DNA of 64,000 nucleotides, taken from assembly GCF_022539505.1 (NCBI RefSeq), contig NC_061509.1:35220334-35284333 (forward strand). The letters run 5' to 3'. The DNA is from Lolium rigidum (lineage: Eukaryota; Streptophyta; Magnoliopsida; Poales; Poaceae). Both the position numbers and the translations under genes were made by a program. The notes beneath the pieces are model-generated. The model saw nothing but the letters and a program-made list of their open reading frames with translations. It was not told the DNA's origin and did no database searches. Positions 23,464 to 34,132 of the stretch are shown here, one piece after another (positions within the stretch are counted from its first letter, which is position 1; each line of letters starts with the position of its first letter).

Positions 23464-24067
23464 TCAAGCATAGAATCGCCTAAGTTGCGCCACGTTCCAG
23501 GGATTGGGCTCGGCGACTCCTGTCTTCTTGTCCTTTATTCTGTATGCTCCTCCTTCAATTACTTCTGTGACGATGTATGGGCCAATCCATGGCGACTCAA
23601 GTTTCTCATGGCTATTTTGCGTAAGCCGAAGAACTAAGTCGCCTACCTGGAAGGATCTTGGTCGCAAACGTCGAGTGTGGCAGTTTTTCAGATCTTCCTG
23701 GTATTTGGTGACTCGTGAAAGTACTTCGTCTCGAGCTTCGTCGAGCGCATCGACATCGTCTTCCAATGCCTTTCTTGAAGTTTCTTCGTCATATTCCGCC
23801 ACTCTCGGGGAAATGTGTTCTATTTCTATCGGCAGCACTGCCTCAGCTCCATGGACCAGAAAAAACGGAGTTTCCTGTGTCGCTGTATTTAGTGTTCTTC
23901 GAATACTCCATAACACGCTAGGCAGCTCTTCTGGCCATGTGTGTCGAGCTTTTTCCAATGGTGTTAGCAGACGTTTCTTGATGTCATTGCAGATAATGCC
24001 GTTCGCTTTCTCGACTTGACCATTGGTCTGCGGGTGCGCAATTGACCATTGAAAAATCGGAATCGAC
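23464..24067 (-). pseudogene. int: Element III integrase, C-terminal part (truncated)
   Basis: Integrase joins element DNA to the host chromosome. The frame contains the integrase-core end AHPQTNGQVEKANG, the helical PLEKARHTWPEELPSVLWSIRRT region and the C-terminal GPYIVTEVIEGGAYRI module, and stops at 23464 as gypsy pol does. The catalytic N-terminal part (zinc-binding HHCC and the first two acidic residues) is absent. The minus-strand frame upstream runs straight into the solo LTR at 24068. Beyond that LTR there is gag, not pol, so protease, reverse transcriptase, RNase H and most of integrase were deleted before the LTR arrived. Confidence 0.85.
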
Positions 24068-25636
24068 TGATAACGCGTGAAGCACACGTCCGCTGGGAAC
24101 CCCAAGAGGAAGGTGTGATGCGTACAGTAGCAAGTTTTCCCTCAGTAAGAAACCAAGGCTATCGAACCAGTAGGAGATGAAGGCCACGTGAAGGTTATTG
24201 GTGAAGGAGTGTAGTGCGGCGCAACACCAGGGATTACGGCGCCAATGTGGAACCTGCACAACACAATCAAAATACTTTGCCCCAACTTAACAGGGAGGTT
24301 GTCAATCTCACCGGCTTGCTGAAAACAAAGGATTAAACGTATGGTGTGGAGAATGATGTTTGTTTGCAAAGAACAGCAGAGAACAATGATTGCAGTAGAT
24401 TGTATTCAGATGTAAAAGAATGGACCGGGGTCCATAGTTCACTAGTGGTGTCTCTCCAATAAGATAAATAGCATGTTGGGTGAACAAATTATAGTTGGGC
24501 AATTGACAAATAGAGAGGGCATAACAATGCACATACATTCCATGATGACTAATATGAGTTTTACTTAGGGCATTACGACAAAGAACATAGACCGCTATCC
24601 AGCATGCATCTATGCCTAAAAAGTCCACCTTCGGGTTAGCATCTGCACCCCTTCCAGTATTAAGTTGCAAACAACAGACAATTGCATTAAGTATTGTGCC
24701 TAATGTAAACAATACAAATATCATTAGACAAAGCATTGTTGTTTTATCCCTAGTGGCACCACCATATCCATAACCTTAGAACTTTCTGTCACTGTCCCAG
24801 ATTCAATGGAGGCATGAACCCACTATCGAGCACAAATACTCCCTCTTGGAGTCACAATTATCAACTTGGCTAGAGCCTCTACTAGCAACAGAGAGCATGC
24901 AAGATCATAAAAAACACATATATGATAGATCAATAATCAACTTGACATAGTATTCCATATTCATCGGATCCAAACAAACACAACATGTAGCATTACAAAT
25001 AGATGATCTTGATCATGATAGGAAGCTCACAAGATCTAAACATGATAGCACAAGAGGAGAAGACAACCATCTAGCTACTGCTATGGACCCATAGTCCAAG
25101 GATGAACTACTCACACATCAGTCCGGAGGCGGTCATGGTGATGTAGAGTCCTCCGGGCGATGATTCCCCTCTCCGGCAGGGTGCCGGAGGCGATCTCCTG
25201 AATCCCCCGAGATGGGATTGGCGGCGGCGGCGTCTCTGGAACTTTTCTCGTATCGTGGCTCTCGGTAATAGGGTTTTCGCGACGGAGAGAATAAATAGGC
25301 GAAGGGGCAGAGTCGGGGCACGCCCCCCCTCCTGGCCGCGCCGCCAGGTGGTGTGGGGCCCCCTCGGCTCCCCTTCCTTTCCTCTTCGGACTTCTGGAAG
25401 GCTCCGTGGAAAATAAGACCCTGGGCTTTTGTTTCGTCCAATTCCAAGAATATTTCCTGTGTAGGATTTCTGAAACCAAAAACAGCAGAAAACAGGAACT
25501 GGCGCTTCGGCATCTTGTTAATCGGTTAGTGCCGGAAAATGCATAAAAATGATATAAAGTGTATATAAAACATGTGAGTATTGTCATAAAACTAGCATGG
25601 AACATAAGAAATTATAGATACGTTTGAGACGTATCA
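24068..25636 (-). mobile_element. Solo LTR in element III
   Basis: A 1569-bp LTR begins tgataacgcg and ends gacgtatca on the plus strand; in its own orientation it begins tgatacgtctc. It is flanked by perfect tcgac duplications (24063-24067 and 25637-25641). With no internal domain or second LTR, it is a solo LTR, the usual product of recombination between the two LTRs of a full element. Its first roughly 220 bp resemble the element II LTR start, but the rest does not match. ORFs within it are incidental. Confidence 0.93.
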
Positions 25637-25914
25637 TCGACCACCGACGATCCCGACGAAGTCGGAACCTCGAGACGATACGATCCTTCTCTCTCGACGC
25701 GCAAGTGGAACTTTCCGAACGTCATCTTCATAGGCTCCTCCAAGTACGCATATGCATCCAAACGGGAGGACGGGTGAGGAACAAAATCGACTAGTTCGGT
25801 TTCGATCCGTTTACCTCTGTCCATCGTGTTGCTTGCTACCGAAGAAGTCGACGATCTTGAACGTGCCATCGAGATCAGCTCCTTGTCGCCTCTAATTCCC
25901 ACAGATGGCGCCAA
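25637..25914 (-). pseudogene. gag: Element III gag start (truncated)
   Basis: The minus strand from 25914 gives a frame beginning MAPSVGIRGDKELISMARSR, just after a ttggcgcc site behind the LTR. The frame is cut at the solo LTR after about 93 codons, and the remaining gag is not found on the far side. The short N-terminal piece has no recognisable domain. Assignment as gag is from position. Confidence 0.6.
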
Positions 25915-25931
25915 TTTACAAGGGATTAACT

Positions 25932-26306
25932 TGTCAATGTCTACGGATTGTAGACTAGGGTTTAGTTGGAAGTAGAAGGCAAGTAGATCTCGAAGGTTTC
26001 AGTCGGAAAAGTACTCGACTGCTTAAAGCTAGGGTTGCATTAACAATAGATTCGATCCCTTCTTTGCCCCTCGACTCCCCTTTATATAAAAGGCGGAGCC
26101 GAGGGTTTCGTATTACACACAGTTACATATTCCGGGAGACTCTCTGAGTTCAACCCGTAGATTTACAAGTCATTATTCCTATTACAACTCTATGTTTCCA
26201 AACTATTTCTTAGGTGGGCTTCTGGGCTTCATAAATCTTTGGGTCATGGGCCTTCGGCAAACCCCGGGTACTATCTTTGGCAGGTCCATTGGGGATGCCT
26301 ATGTCA
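25932..26306 (-). repeat. Element III 5' LTR (375 bp)
   Basis: On the plus strand it begins tgtcaatgtctacgg and ends gcctatgtca, giving TG...CA ends on either strand. A minus-strand TATA (ttatataaa region, 26081-26092) lies inside. Next to its 3' end in element orientation is the ttggcgcc sequence expected near a primer-binding site. The partner LTR is missing from the window, so the call rests on these ends, the TATA and the position before gag. Confidence 0.7.
26081..26092 (-). promoter_or_regulatory. TATA box of the element III LTR
   Basis: The minus strand reads ttttatataaag, a good plant TATA motif within the 375-bp LTR. Confidence 0.6.
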
Positions 26307-27400
26307 GATGAGTCATTCTATTGAAAGATTTTGAAGGTGAATATGACTTGAATGACATGGTGACTTTGACAAAAACTGATGATTGGGTTCGGATGCAATA
26401 CCATTCCAATTTTAGAGTACCCCCACAATACCTGATTATGGGTAAGGCTTTAGCTGGAAATTTATGTGTCTTACTATGGGTTCCCTCTGAACAAGAGTCA
26501 TAGAGGTTATGCTGAGGCTGCCTCCGTTGAAAGTGAAATAAGAAAAAAGAGTTTAATGTCCTACCCAAGCCCTGTGCAGTTCCAAGAATGGCAGATTGCC
26601 ATCACTGGGAGGCCAAGCTCATGGGGGAGGTGCCTATACTAGGGTATGTAAGTGAAAGGTTAATGGTTGATGATCCGCATACTGAGCATTATTATTCAGG
26701 GCTATCCCCGACGGATGTAATCAAATGTTGTGGCACAAGTGTGCAACCTCTGTAGAGTGTAAACCTATTCGAATATCCGTGTCCGCGGTTATGGATGGTT
26801 GGATGGTCATACTGTTCCGTTGTCAGATGTTTTCTAAAAATGAATGGAAAATTTAAAGGTGATTTTGACTTGATCACAACAGAGTTGTGGGAATGACACT
26901 ATGTTCCCACTTGAGTTAAGTTAGGCAAATGAAGAGTCTTTGATTACTAAATGCTTATGAAATAAAACTGGCTTTATGCAAATAAACCTAGAGCATAGAA
27001 CCCTCTTACTAAAATTGTTAGTAGTTAGTTTGCGAGTACTTTAAAGTACTCATGGATGTGTCCCTGGCTATTCAAATGGCTAGACTATGAAAAGGAGCAG
27101 CAATATCAGGATGATGGACAGCAGGACGTCTACGATAACTAGGATCGTCTCCTGACGTCAAGCGTTGCATGTGGAATAGATGGACCACTATTACGTATTT
27201 CCGCTATGTGTTTGTAATTGATCCTTAGACCAACTGTTGTACTAAGATTGGATCATGTGATCCTTTGATGTAAGAGTATTATGGTTTGTAATGAATGATG
27301 TGCTGTGATATGAACTTATTATGTCTCGCAAAAACAATCTTCCTGGAATTGCGATGTATGTCATAGTAGGCATCTGGACTTAAAAATTCGGGTGTTGACA
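26307..27400 (+). mobile_element. Element IV: right piece of the split LTR
   Basis: This is the inverse of about 217-1360 of the element I LTR, ending gggtgttgaca at 27400, the exact LTR terminus. Sequence agreement is clearly lower than between the two LTRs of element I, so it is an older member of the same or a sister family, inserted in the opposite orientation. Its 5' continuation is at 1-108. The internal region and a second LTR are not seen in the window. Confidence 0.88.
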
Positions 27401-28491
27401 CACGCGCACCTGGACTGCACGTCAGCGGTTGAGCTGCTGGCCGCTGGGCGCCCCAACGCTCGCGTACGTGAACTTCACGTCGCCGGCCATTATCCTTTGC
27501 GTCGTGTTGTCCTAAGCGATTGCAGCTCAGTAATGTAAAGACTTAAGTTGCAAATATATCTAAAATTCTAAATTAACGCCTAACATTGTAGCTCTAATGA
27601 TACACCCACGATATGCTTGGGTGTACAAAATCCACACTCTATTTATTGTTAATTTTAATTTTTAGATTCGAAAAATAGTTAAAAAATGTTCAAATCTATA
27701 AATGTTGAAATCTGGGAAACGTTTAAATAAAAAATGATAAGCTTAAAAAATTCAATTTAAAATTTGTTCAAATTAATAAAATGTTTATTTTATTTTTTCT
27801 AAAAATTACAAATGTTTACATTAAAATTTGTTCAAATTAAAAAAGTTAATCTTAAAATTTGTACATATTTTTTTCTAAAATCAAATTTTTAAATCAAATT
27901 TTAAAAAGACGTATTTTTGAAAAATGTTCAGATTAAAAAATATGATTTTTTTAAAAAAAATATTGTTCAAATATCAATTGTTGAAACTCCTCAAGTATGA
28001 TTTTTTTTAAATTCAAAAATAGTTCAAAATATAAAAAATGTTCAAATTTTAAAATTGTTCACATTTGAAAAAATTCAAATTCGAAAATAGTTCATATATA
28101 AAAATATATTAAATTTTTGAAAACAATGTTTTTCAAATTTTGAAATTTCGGATTTAGAAACATTTTAGTTTTAAAAAACGTAAAAAGAAACACAGAAAAG
28201 AAAAGGTAAAAATGATAATAAATAAAGAAAAAGTGAAACGAAATGTTGGGCCGACCCAAACCATCCACCTAGCCGCCTTGGGGTGTGCGGCACCTGGTGC
28301 GTGCCAACTAGGTCGGCATACAGCATCCCTCGACTAGTTGTAAGGTAATTAAAAAGTCATGAAAAATTCCTGGGGTATGACAGAGGAAGAACATGTTGGG
28401 CCGAGGTGGCTCACTAGGCCTTCTTAGTCCATAAGCCGTTTTCCTCTTGTTGGCTTCACCGTGTATGTAACTATTTTATTTCTCAACACAT
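27401..28491. other. Non-coding region between element IV and the LINE
   Basis: 27401-27530 is GC-rich with no clear ORF. 27540-28240 is very AT-rich with many gttcaaattt-like runs. An 8-bp inverted repeat (tacaccca / tgggtgta) lies at 27600-27624. 28250-28320 is a short GC-rich patch. I recognise no gene or complete element. Confidence 0.6.
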
Positions 28492-28507
28492 GCCAATTAG
28501 AGATTCT
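28492..28507. repeat. LINE target duplication, left copy
   Basis: gccaattagagattct is repeated exactly at 34117-34132. The 16-bp length is typical of LINE target-primed insertion. Confidence 0.92.
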
Positions 28508-28547
28508 TTTTTTTGACATAAGAACACTTATATTATAACAGCAGCAG

Positions 28548-28612
28548 GCCGCCTCATTAAAAACCTTCCAATCCCCTTAGGTACCCTGGTAAGGAAAAGA
28601 GTGCGTAAGAAA
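28548..28612 (-). other. LINE 3' UTR motif shared with element III
   Basis: The plus strand gcctcattaaaaacc, ggtaccct and agtgcgta blocks occur in the same order and similar spacing as at 23340-23420. It lies between the RNase H stop and the A tail. Confidence 0.6.
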
Positions 28613-28627
28613 CCTGCTGCCCAGAGA

Positions 28628-31600
28628 TTACACAGTGTTCATACAATCCGCAGTGATCAGATCCCAAACGCAGTCAGGGACTGAATCACTCATACAACCC
28701 GAAAAACCAGATTTTCCTAATTGTGCTAGAACATGAGCAACACCATTATGACTCCGGTCCACTTTAGATAAGGAGATGTCGCTGAAGATCTTCAAGAGTT
28801 CTCGGGCCTCTAAAATCGTTGTCCAGTCCGGAGCATGCACCACAGCATCATCCATTATCACATGCACCGCCCAAGCACAATCGGACTCCAAGAAAGCAGG
28901 CCACCGACGAATAGCAATCAGGTGTCGAAGACCTTCTAGGCATGCAATGACTTCCGCCTCTTCTGCACTTGCGCAGCCCGTAATTGGCTTCCAATTAGCA
29001 AGGACAGGCTGTCCCAGGTGGTCCCGAATAATGATACCAATGCCCGCCATTTTTGACATAGAATCCCAACCCGCATCAACATTAACCTTGATAGAGCCAA
29101 ATGGTGGGGGTGACCAGGATACCGCCTTGATCAACGCCTCATCCCCAACCCCTGTAAAAGAGCGGTGGTAATTCACTAAGTACGGTACAGAGGCTGAGAC
29201 CGATGCCTTCCCATCCCCATGCACGATATTATTACGGTGATGCCAGACCCGCCACAGCAGAAATATGATCATTGGCCGCTGGTCCTTAGGAGCATTACCC
29301 AGAAGTGAAAAAATCCCCTCCTCATGATTCTCTCTGAAGGCGGACTCATCAGGGAGCGACCAGTGCACACGCAACTCATATCGGAGAGCCCGAGCCAGTG
29401 TACATGCAATTAGCGCATGGTGTGAGTCTTCAGTCTTACAGCCACATAACGAGCAAGTCGGATCCACCGTAGAAATACGTCGATTTAAGTTCTGTTTAGT
29501 TCCCAAGCAAAAACCCTGAGCTTCCGTGGTACAGAGGCTTTCCAAACGAGATCCCAAATTTTCCGTTCACCAGAAGGACCGGCACTTGATTGTCCTCCAG
29601 TGAGAGATTGGAGCCTAGCCTGCAAACCAATACGATAAACAGACCGAACACTGAATAAGCCATTGTGCTCTCCACTCCAGGCTATGAAGTCATATGTCGC
29701 ACGAGCGGACAATTTGATGCCGAGAATCACATCTGCATCATGTGGCAAACAACAATCGCGGACAGCAGCCTCATCCCACGCCCTGGTTCCTTGGTTAATG
29801 AGTTCCGAGACCCATTTGCGACGCGAAGAACCTCTTCTCCCATCCAGTTTTAGAGCCCCCGGTCTTGGAAGCCAATTGTCTCTAAAAAATTTAACGCTAG
29901 AGCCTGTGCCAATACGCCATATGATACCATCCTTCAATAGATCAAGGCCATGCACAATACCCTACCAAGTTTGAGATTGGTTTTGGATGAAAGCTGTGTC
30001 CAACAGGTGACCAGAGGGATAGTATCTAGCTTTAAGCAGTCTCGCACAGAGGCTATCAGGAAAATGAATTAGGCGCCAAGCCTGACGAGCCAGCAGAGCC
30101 TGGTTGAACACATGGAGATCGCGAAAGCCAATGCCACCGAACCCTTTTGGCCTAGTAACTTTATCCCAGGCCAGCCAATGCATTTTCCGTTTATTGATCT
30201 CATCATCCCACCAGAAGTCGCGAATAATGCGCTCCAAATCTTCAATTAATCCAGTAGGAAATTTGAACACTCCCATGGAATACGTAGACACAGACTGTAG
30301 GACCGATTTGATCAAGATGTCCTTTGCCCCTGATGACATATATTTACGAGAGCAGTCACTAGCATGTTTAGAGAATTTCCCTTTAGTCGACTTAAATTTC
30401 CCTTTAGTCATACGGCCATCAGGAACCGGCAGTCCAAGGTACTTCTCTTCAAAGCAGGTGGTATCATACTTCAGAATCCCCTTGATCTGCTCTTGCACCA
30501 CTTCCGTATAGTTAACGCCATACATGATAGAACATTTACCCAGACTAACCAATTGCCCTGTACCTTGTTCATATGTGTCTAGGATGGATTTGATGACATT
30601 TGCCTGGTCCACCGAGCCCTCAAAGAATAAGAGACAATCATATGCAAATAGCAGGTGAAATATACCCGGGCCTCGGTGACAAATATGCAGCTCATGTAGG
30701 GACCTGGCCTCAACTTCCTTCCGAATAAGACAAGACAAACTGTCAGTGACAAACAAGAACAAATAAGGCGAAAGAGGATCACCTTGGCGGATGCCGCGAG
30801 ATGGGGTAAAGGGGTCCAACATATTTCCGTTAAAGCGAACTGAATATCGAACGGTGGTAACACACGCCATCACCCACCGAATCCATTGACTATGAAAGCC
30901 CAACTTCGCTAAAACCCCTTCCAAAAACCATCAATCAACACGATCATATGCCTTAGCCATATCCAACTTATAAGCACAAAATTTCTTCCGAGCAGCTGAA
31001 CCCGTTTGAATTGAGTGTATGCATTTCAAAGGCCATCAGGGCATTATCAGTAATAAGGCGTCCTGGTATGAATGCACTTTGTGAAGGCGAGATAATATCC
31101 TGAAGAATGGGTCTCAATCTATTCACCAAGCACTTCGAAACCACCTTAAAGATTACGTTACGTTACAGAGACTTATAGGGCGGAAGGCCTTAAGAATTTC
31201 TGGGTCATTTTTCTTTGGGATTAACACAATAGCAGTATCGTTTACTTCTTCAGGCATAATACCAGTAGAGAAAAACACCCGAACAGCTTGAACCACCTCT
31301 TCCTTCAGTAGGTCCCAATTTCGTTGCAGGAACCGAGCAGGGAAACCGTCTGGTCCGGGAGCCTTGAGAGGGCCAATCTGAAAGAGGGCATCGCTGATCT
31401 CCTTTTCTGTAAACGGTGCACAGAGCTTATCATTCATTTCCGCATCGATGCAAGTCCTCATAGTATCAATGACAGGGGGCCGTCTGGATAAAGTCCTCCC
31501 TAGTATATAACTTCTGGAAAAAGTCCCTGGCTAAATTTTCCATCTCACCCGAATCAGATGTCCAAGTACCATCTTCCCTTCTCAGTCTCCGAATCCTATT

Positions 31601-32716
31601 CTTGCGCCTCCTCCACGATGCACACCGATGAAAATACTTAGTATTGCGATCACCCTCGCGCAGCCAAGCAATTCTGGAGCGTTGCATCCACATGATTTCC
31701 TCTCTATATAGCAACTCATCCATTTCCTTCTCCAAACCAATGCGGGCTGCAACACTAGCATCATCAGTTAAGGGACGCAGCTCCTCCAGTATAATACGTT
31801 TCCTCTCAATTTCTTTTGGTATGGATTTAAAATGGATCTTACGCCACCGCTGGAGATTATTCATAACCTCATTGAATGACTGCTCAATAGCGCCCAAGTC
31901 GCCACCAGGGATGTGCCGTGACCAGGCTTCCTCTACGGCCGCCGCCAAGGACGGCTCACGTTCCTAGACCACCTCGTATCTCCTTATTGGCTTGTTTGAT
32001 CTACACCCGCTCTGTTCATCCACTGAGAGCAGAATTGGGCAATGCTCCGAGCAAGATGATGTAATATGGCGCAATCTATGTTCCGGGAACAGAGTAGACC
32101 ACGGAGGTGATGCCACGGCTCTATGCAGTCGGACCTTAACGTTCTGATCACCCTTCCGCTTGTTGTCAAAAGTCCACGGGGCTCCAATGAAGCCGTTGTC
32201 ATGGAGGTCGCAGTGCGATAGAACCTCACAGAAATCCATCATAAGGCGCTCCGACCGAGCAGATTTAGAGAAATGTTCCTCTTGCCACATAGCCTCATTA
32301 AAATCCCCCAAGATCAATCATGGTTTATCAGAGCGACTCTTTATTTGTCGGAGTTTTGTCCACATGTTATGCCGATCACCTACCTTTGGCTCCCCATAGA
32401 TGAAGGCGCCTCTCCACATATGATCATAAGGGCCACCGCTGATATGCACATCGATATGCCGTTTGCTGAAAGAAAGGAGATCAACGGTAACATCCTCCGT
32501 CCAGTAGAGAGCAATGCCGCCGCCTTTCCCATCACCTTGTACCTGAAAGCAGTACTTCATGCCATTCCTAAATCTGAGATTTTCCACTCTTTCTTTACTT
32601 TGCCTAGTCTCGCAGATGAAAACTAAGCAGGGCTTGTATGTATGTACCAGACAGACGAGTTGTTGAACAGTCGCCGGCAGCCCCAGACCCCGACTGTTCC
32701 ATCCTAATGTCGTCAT
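28628..32716 (-). pseudogene. LINE ORF2: endonuclease, reverse transcriptase, RNase H
   Basis: The start at 32716 is MTTLGWNSRGLG, typical of the plant LINE endonuclease. Visible parts in order: endonuclease with GDFNEA (about 32305) and SEHCPI; linker helices; reverse transcriptase with KAPGPDGFPARF, FRPISLCN, KLDMAKAYDRVD, SRGIRQGDPLSPYLF and an FAYD box; a zinc-ribbon region (29955-29485); and RNase H with VNVDAGWD, AEEAEVIACLEG, ESDCAWAVH and RSHNGVAHVLAQLG. In-frame stops occur near 32318, 31964, 30928 and 29959; frameshifts occur near 31480, 31150 and 29510. FAYD differs from the usual FADD. The gene is inactive. Confidence 0.9.
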
Positions 32717-33893
32717 TGGGCTCGGCGGTCCTCCTCGGAGGAGGCCGCCGATGTTGCCAAGTCATTATTTGCTGCAGTCTTCCGTATCTTGGTGCGTTCA
32801 CGAGGATTAGTGTAAGAAGGAGGCGGTGGGGGAACTTCTTCAGAATTCCCAGCTGCTGGAGGATCGGCCAGGACCAGCCCTTCCTCCAGGTCAGTATCAA
32901 AATCCAGCTGTTTCCTGGCACCTGTATCGTTTTCTCCAGAAGTCTCCATGGCCGTAGTTTTCAGTGGGCTAGAAGCGGAGTCCAACAATTCATCCCCTTC
33001 ATCAAGCGAGGCATCTTGAGATGACCTCTTACGAGACTCAGCATGTGCACCCCTACCAAAATGACCTCCACGGCCGCGTTGATTAAAAGATCGAGGTTCT
33101 ACATTCTGCAGATTTGCACGTCGAGTAGCGAGCATGAAATCACCATATTGCAGATCTTTATTAGTCCAGACACCATCCCCACACTCCTCATGATTATGAC
33201 CCAACAGACCACAGTGCTTACAGAAGAAAGGGATTTTTTCGTATTTGACCAGCAGTCTCTTCTTCCCCCCCCCCCCCCCTCTATATTGAGAGACACAACT
33301 CGGGTCAGAGGATTTAACACTTCAACAAGCACACGAATTCTGACATAGTTCCCTTCATAGAACAATTACAGAGACATCTGAACCTCCTTTGTCTTCCCAA
33401 TCCGGCGAGCTAGATCATCCACAACATGAACCTTATGGTATAACTCCGGAATACCATGAATTTGAGCCCAAACAAACAAACCTCCGGAGGAGATCTTTCC
33501 AGGGTCTACCCGACCATCATAATCCTCAATGAGTACTGCCCATCCGCGAAAAGTCCAAGGCCCCTGGTAGACGACCTTCTTCCAATCACCCAAACAATAC
33601 ATCTGGAACACAAACAAAATTTCCCCAACCTCCCTACAGATTGGATCTTTGGAGAGATTCCATATAGCTTTCATCTTCCCAAACAGAGCATCAGCGCTGA
33701 AATTTCTCTTGGTGTGAACCTTGCCAATTGCTAACCAGCGAGCCTCCTTTTGGAATTCCTTAACCGCATCAGCCCCAATTACAACATCATCAAGTTCATC
33801 ATCACGTAGATCCAAGTGCTTGAGCAGGTCATCAATGTCGGCTTCTGATTCCTTAACCGATCCAGAGCCGCCAGCATCCGAATTTGCCGCCAT
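32713..33893 (-). pseudogene. LINE ORF1 (DUF4283 plus CCHC zinc knuckle)
   Basis: ORF1 encodes the nucleic-acid-binding protein that coats the LINE RNA. The ATG at 33893 opens MAANSDAGGSGSVKESEAD. Residues of about 40-170 match DUF4283 style, including RGWAVLIEDYDGR and FVWAQIHGIPELYHK. An in-frame TAA lies at 33366-33368. The frame then shifts at a run of 14 C (plus strand, about 33266-33279). Beyond it the zinc knuckle CKHCGLLGHNHEEC is read, then an Arg/Ser/Pro-rich tail ending at 32713. The stop overlaps the ORF2 start as ATGA. Confidence 0.85.
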
Positions 33894-34116
33894 GTTTCTC
33901 TACCGCAAGAACCCCAGCAAGGCTGCCGCCGCACACGAGAGATGAGGAGGGACAGCGAGGCTTCCGTAGGTTGAAGTGGAGAGGAACACGGATTGGGATG
34001 TGGGCAGAAGCAATCCACAACGGATCAGCGACAGGGAAACGAGAGATCTCACGGCGCGATCGTAATCGCCTCCGGAGCCAGAAACCCTAACTAGGAGGGT
34101 AGGTCATCAATGAATC

Positions 34117-34132
34117 GCCAATTAGAGATTCT
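34117..34132. repeat. LINE target duplication, right copy
   Basis: Exact match to 28492-28507. Confidence 0.92.

Larger units (their letters stand above)
20025..24067 (-). mobile_element. Element III main body: gypsy element with antisense ORFs
   Basis: Once the solo LTR is removed this joins 25637-26306, which holds the gag start and the 5' LTR. Integrase reads on the minus strand (23464-24067). Two spliced ORF groups read on the plus strand (20959-21861 and 22046-23040), between pol and the missing 3' LTR. This is the antisense extra-ORF layout known from some large plant gypsy elements. The motif agtagcccccgag recurs in the non-coding part (20288-20530). The 3' LTR is not in the window. 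Confidence 0.75.
28508..34116 (-). mobile_element. Near full-length L1-type LINE
   Basis: This non-LTR retrotransposon is bounded by 16-bp target duplications and has a short A tail on its own strand (T run at 28507-28514). It holds a 5' UTR, ORF1 (33893-32713), ORF2 (32716-28628) with endonuclease, reverse transcriptase, zinc-ribbon and RNase H parts, and a 3' UTR. The presence of RNase H and a DUF4283-type ORF1 matches plant L1-clade elements. Both ORFs carry stops and frameshifts, so this copy is dead. At 5.6 kb it is not noticeably 5' truncated. Confidence 0.93.

Noticed and set aside
26299..26568. Minus-strand 89-codon ORF
   Set aside because: It overlaps the element III/IV junction and is LTR sequence.
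27600..27624. Short inverted repeat tacaccca/tgggtgta considered as a MITE end or terminator
   Set aside because: It is isolated, 8 bp long, and no flanking duplication or second pair was found.
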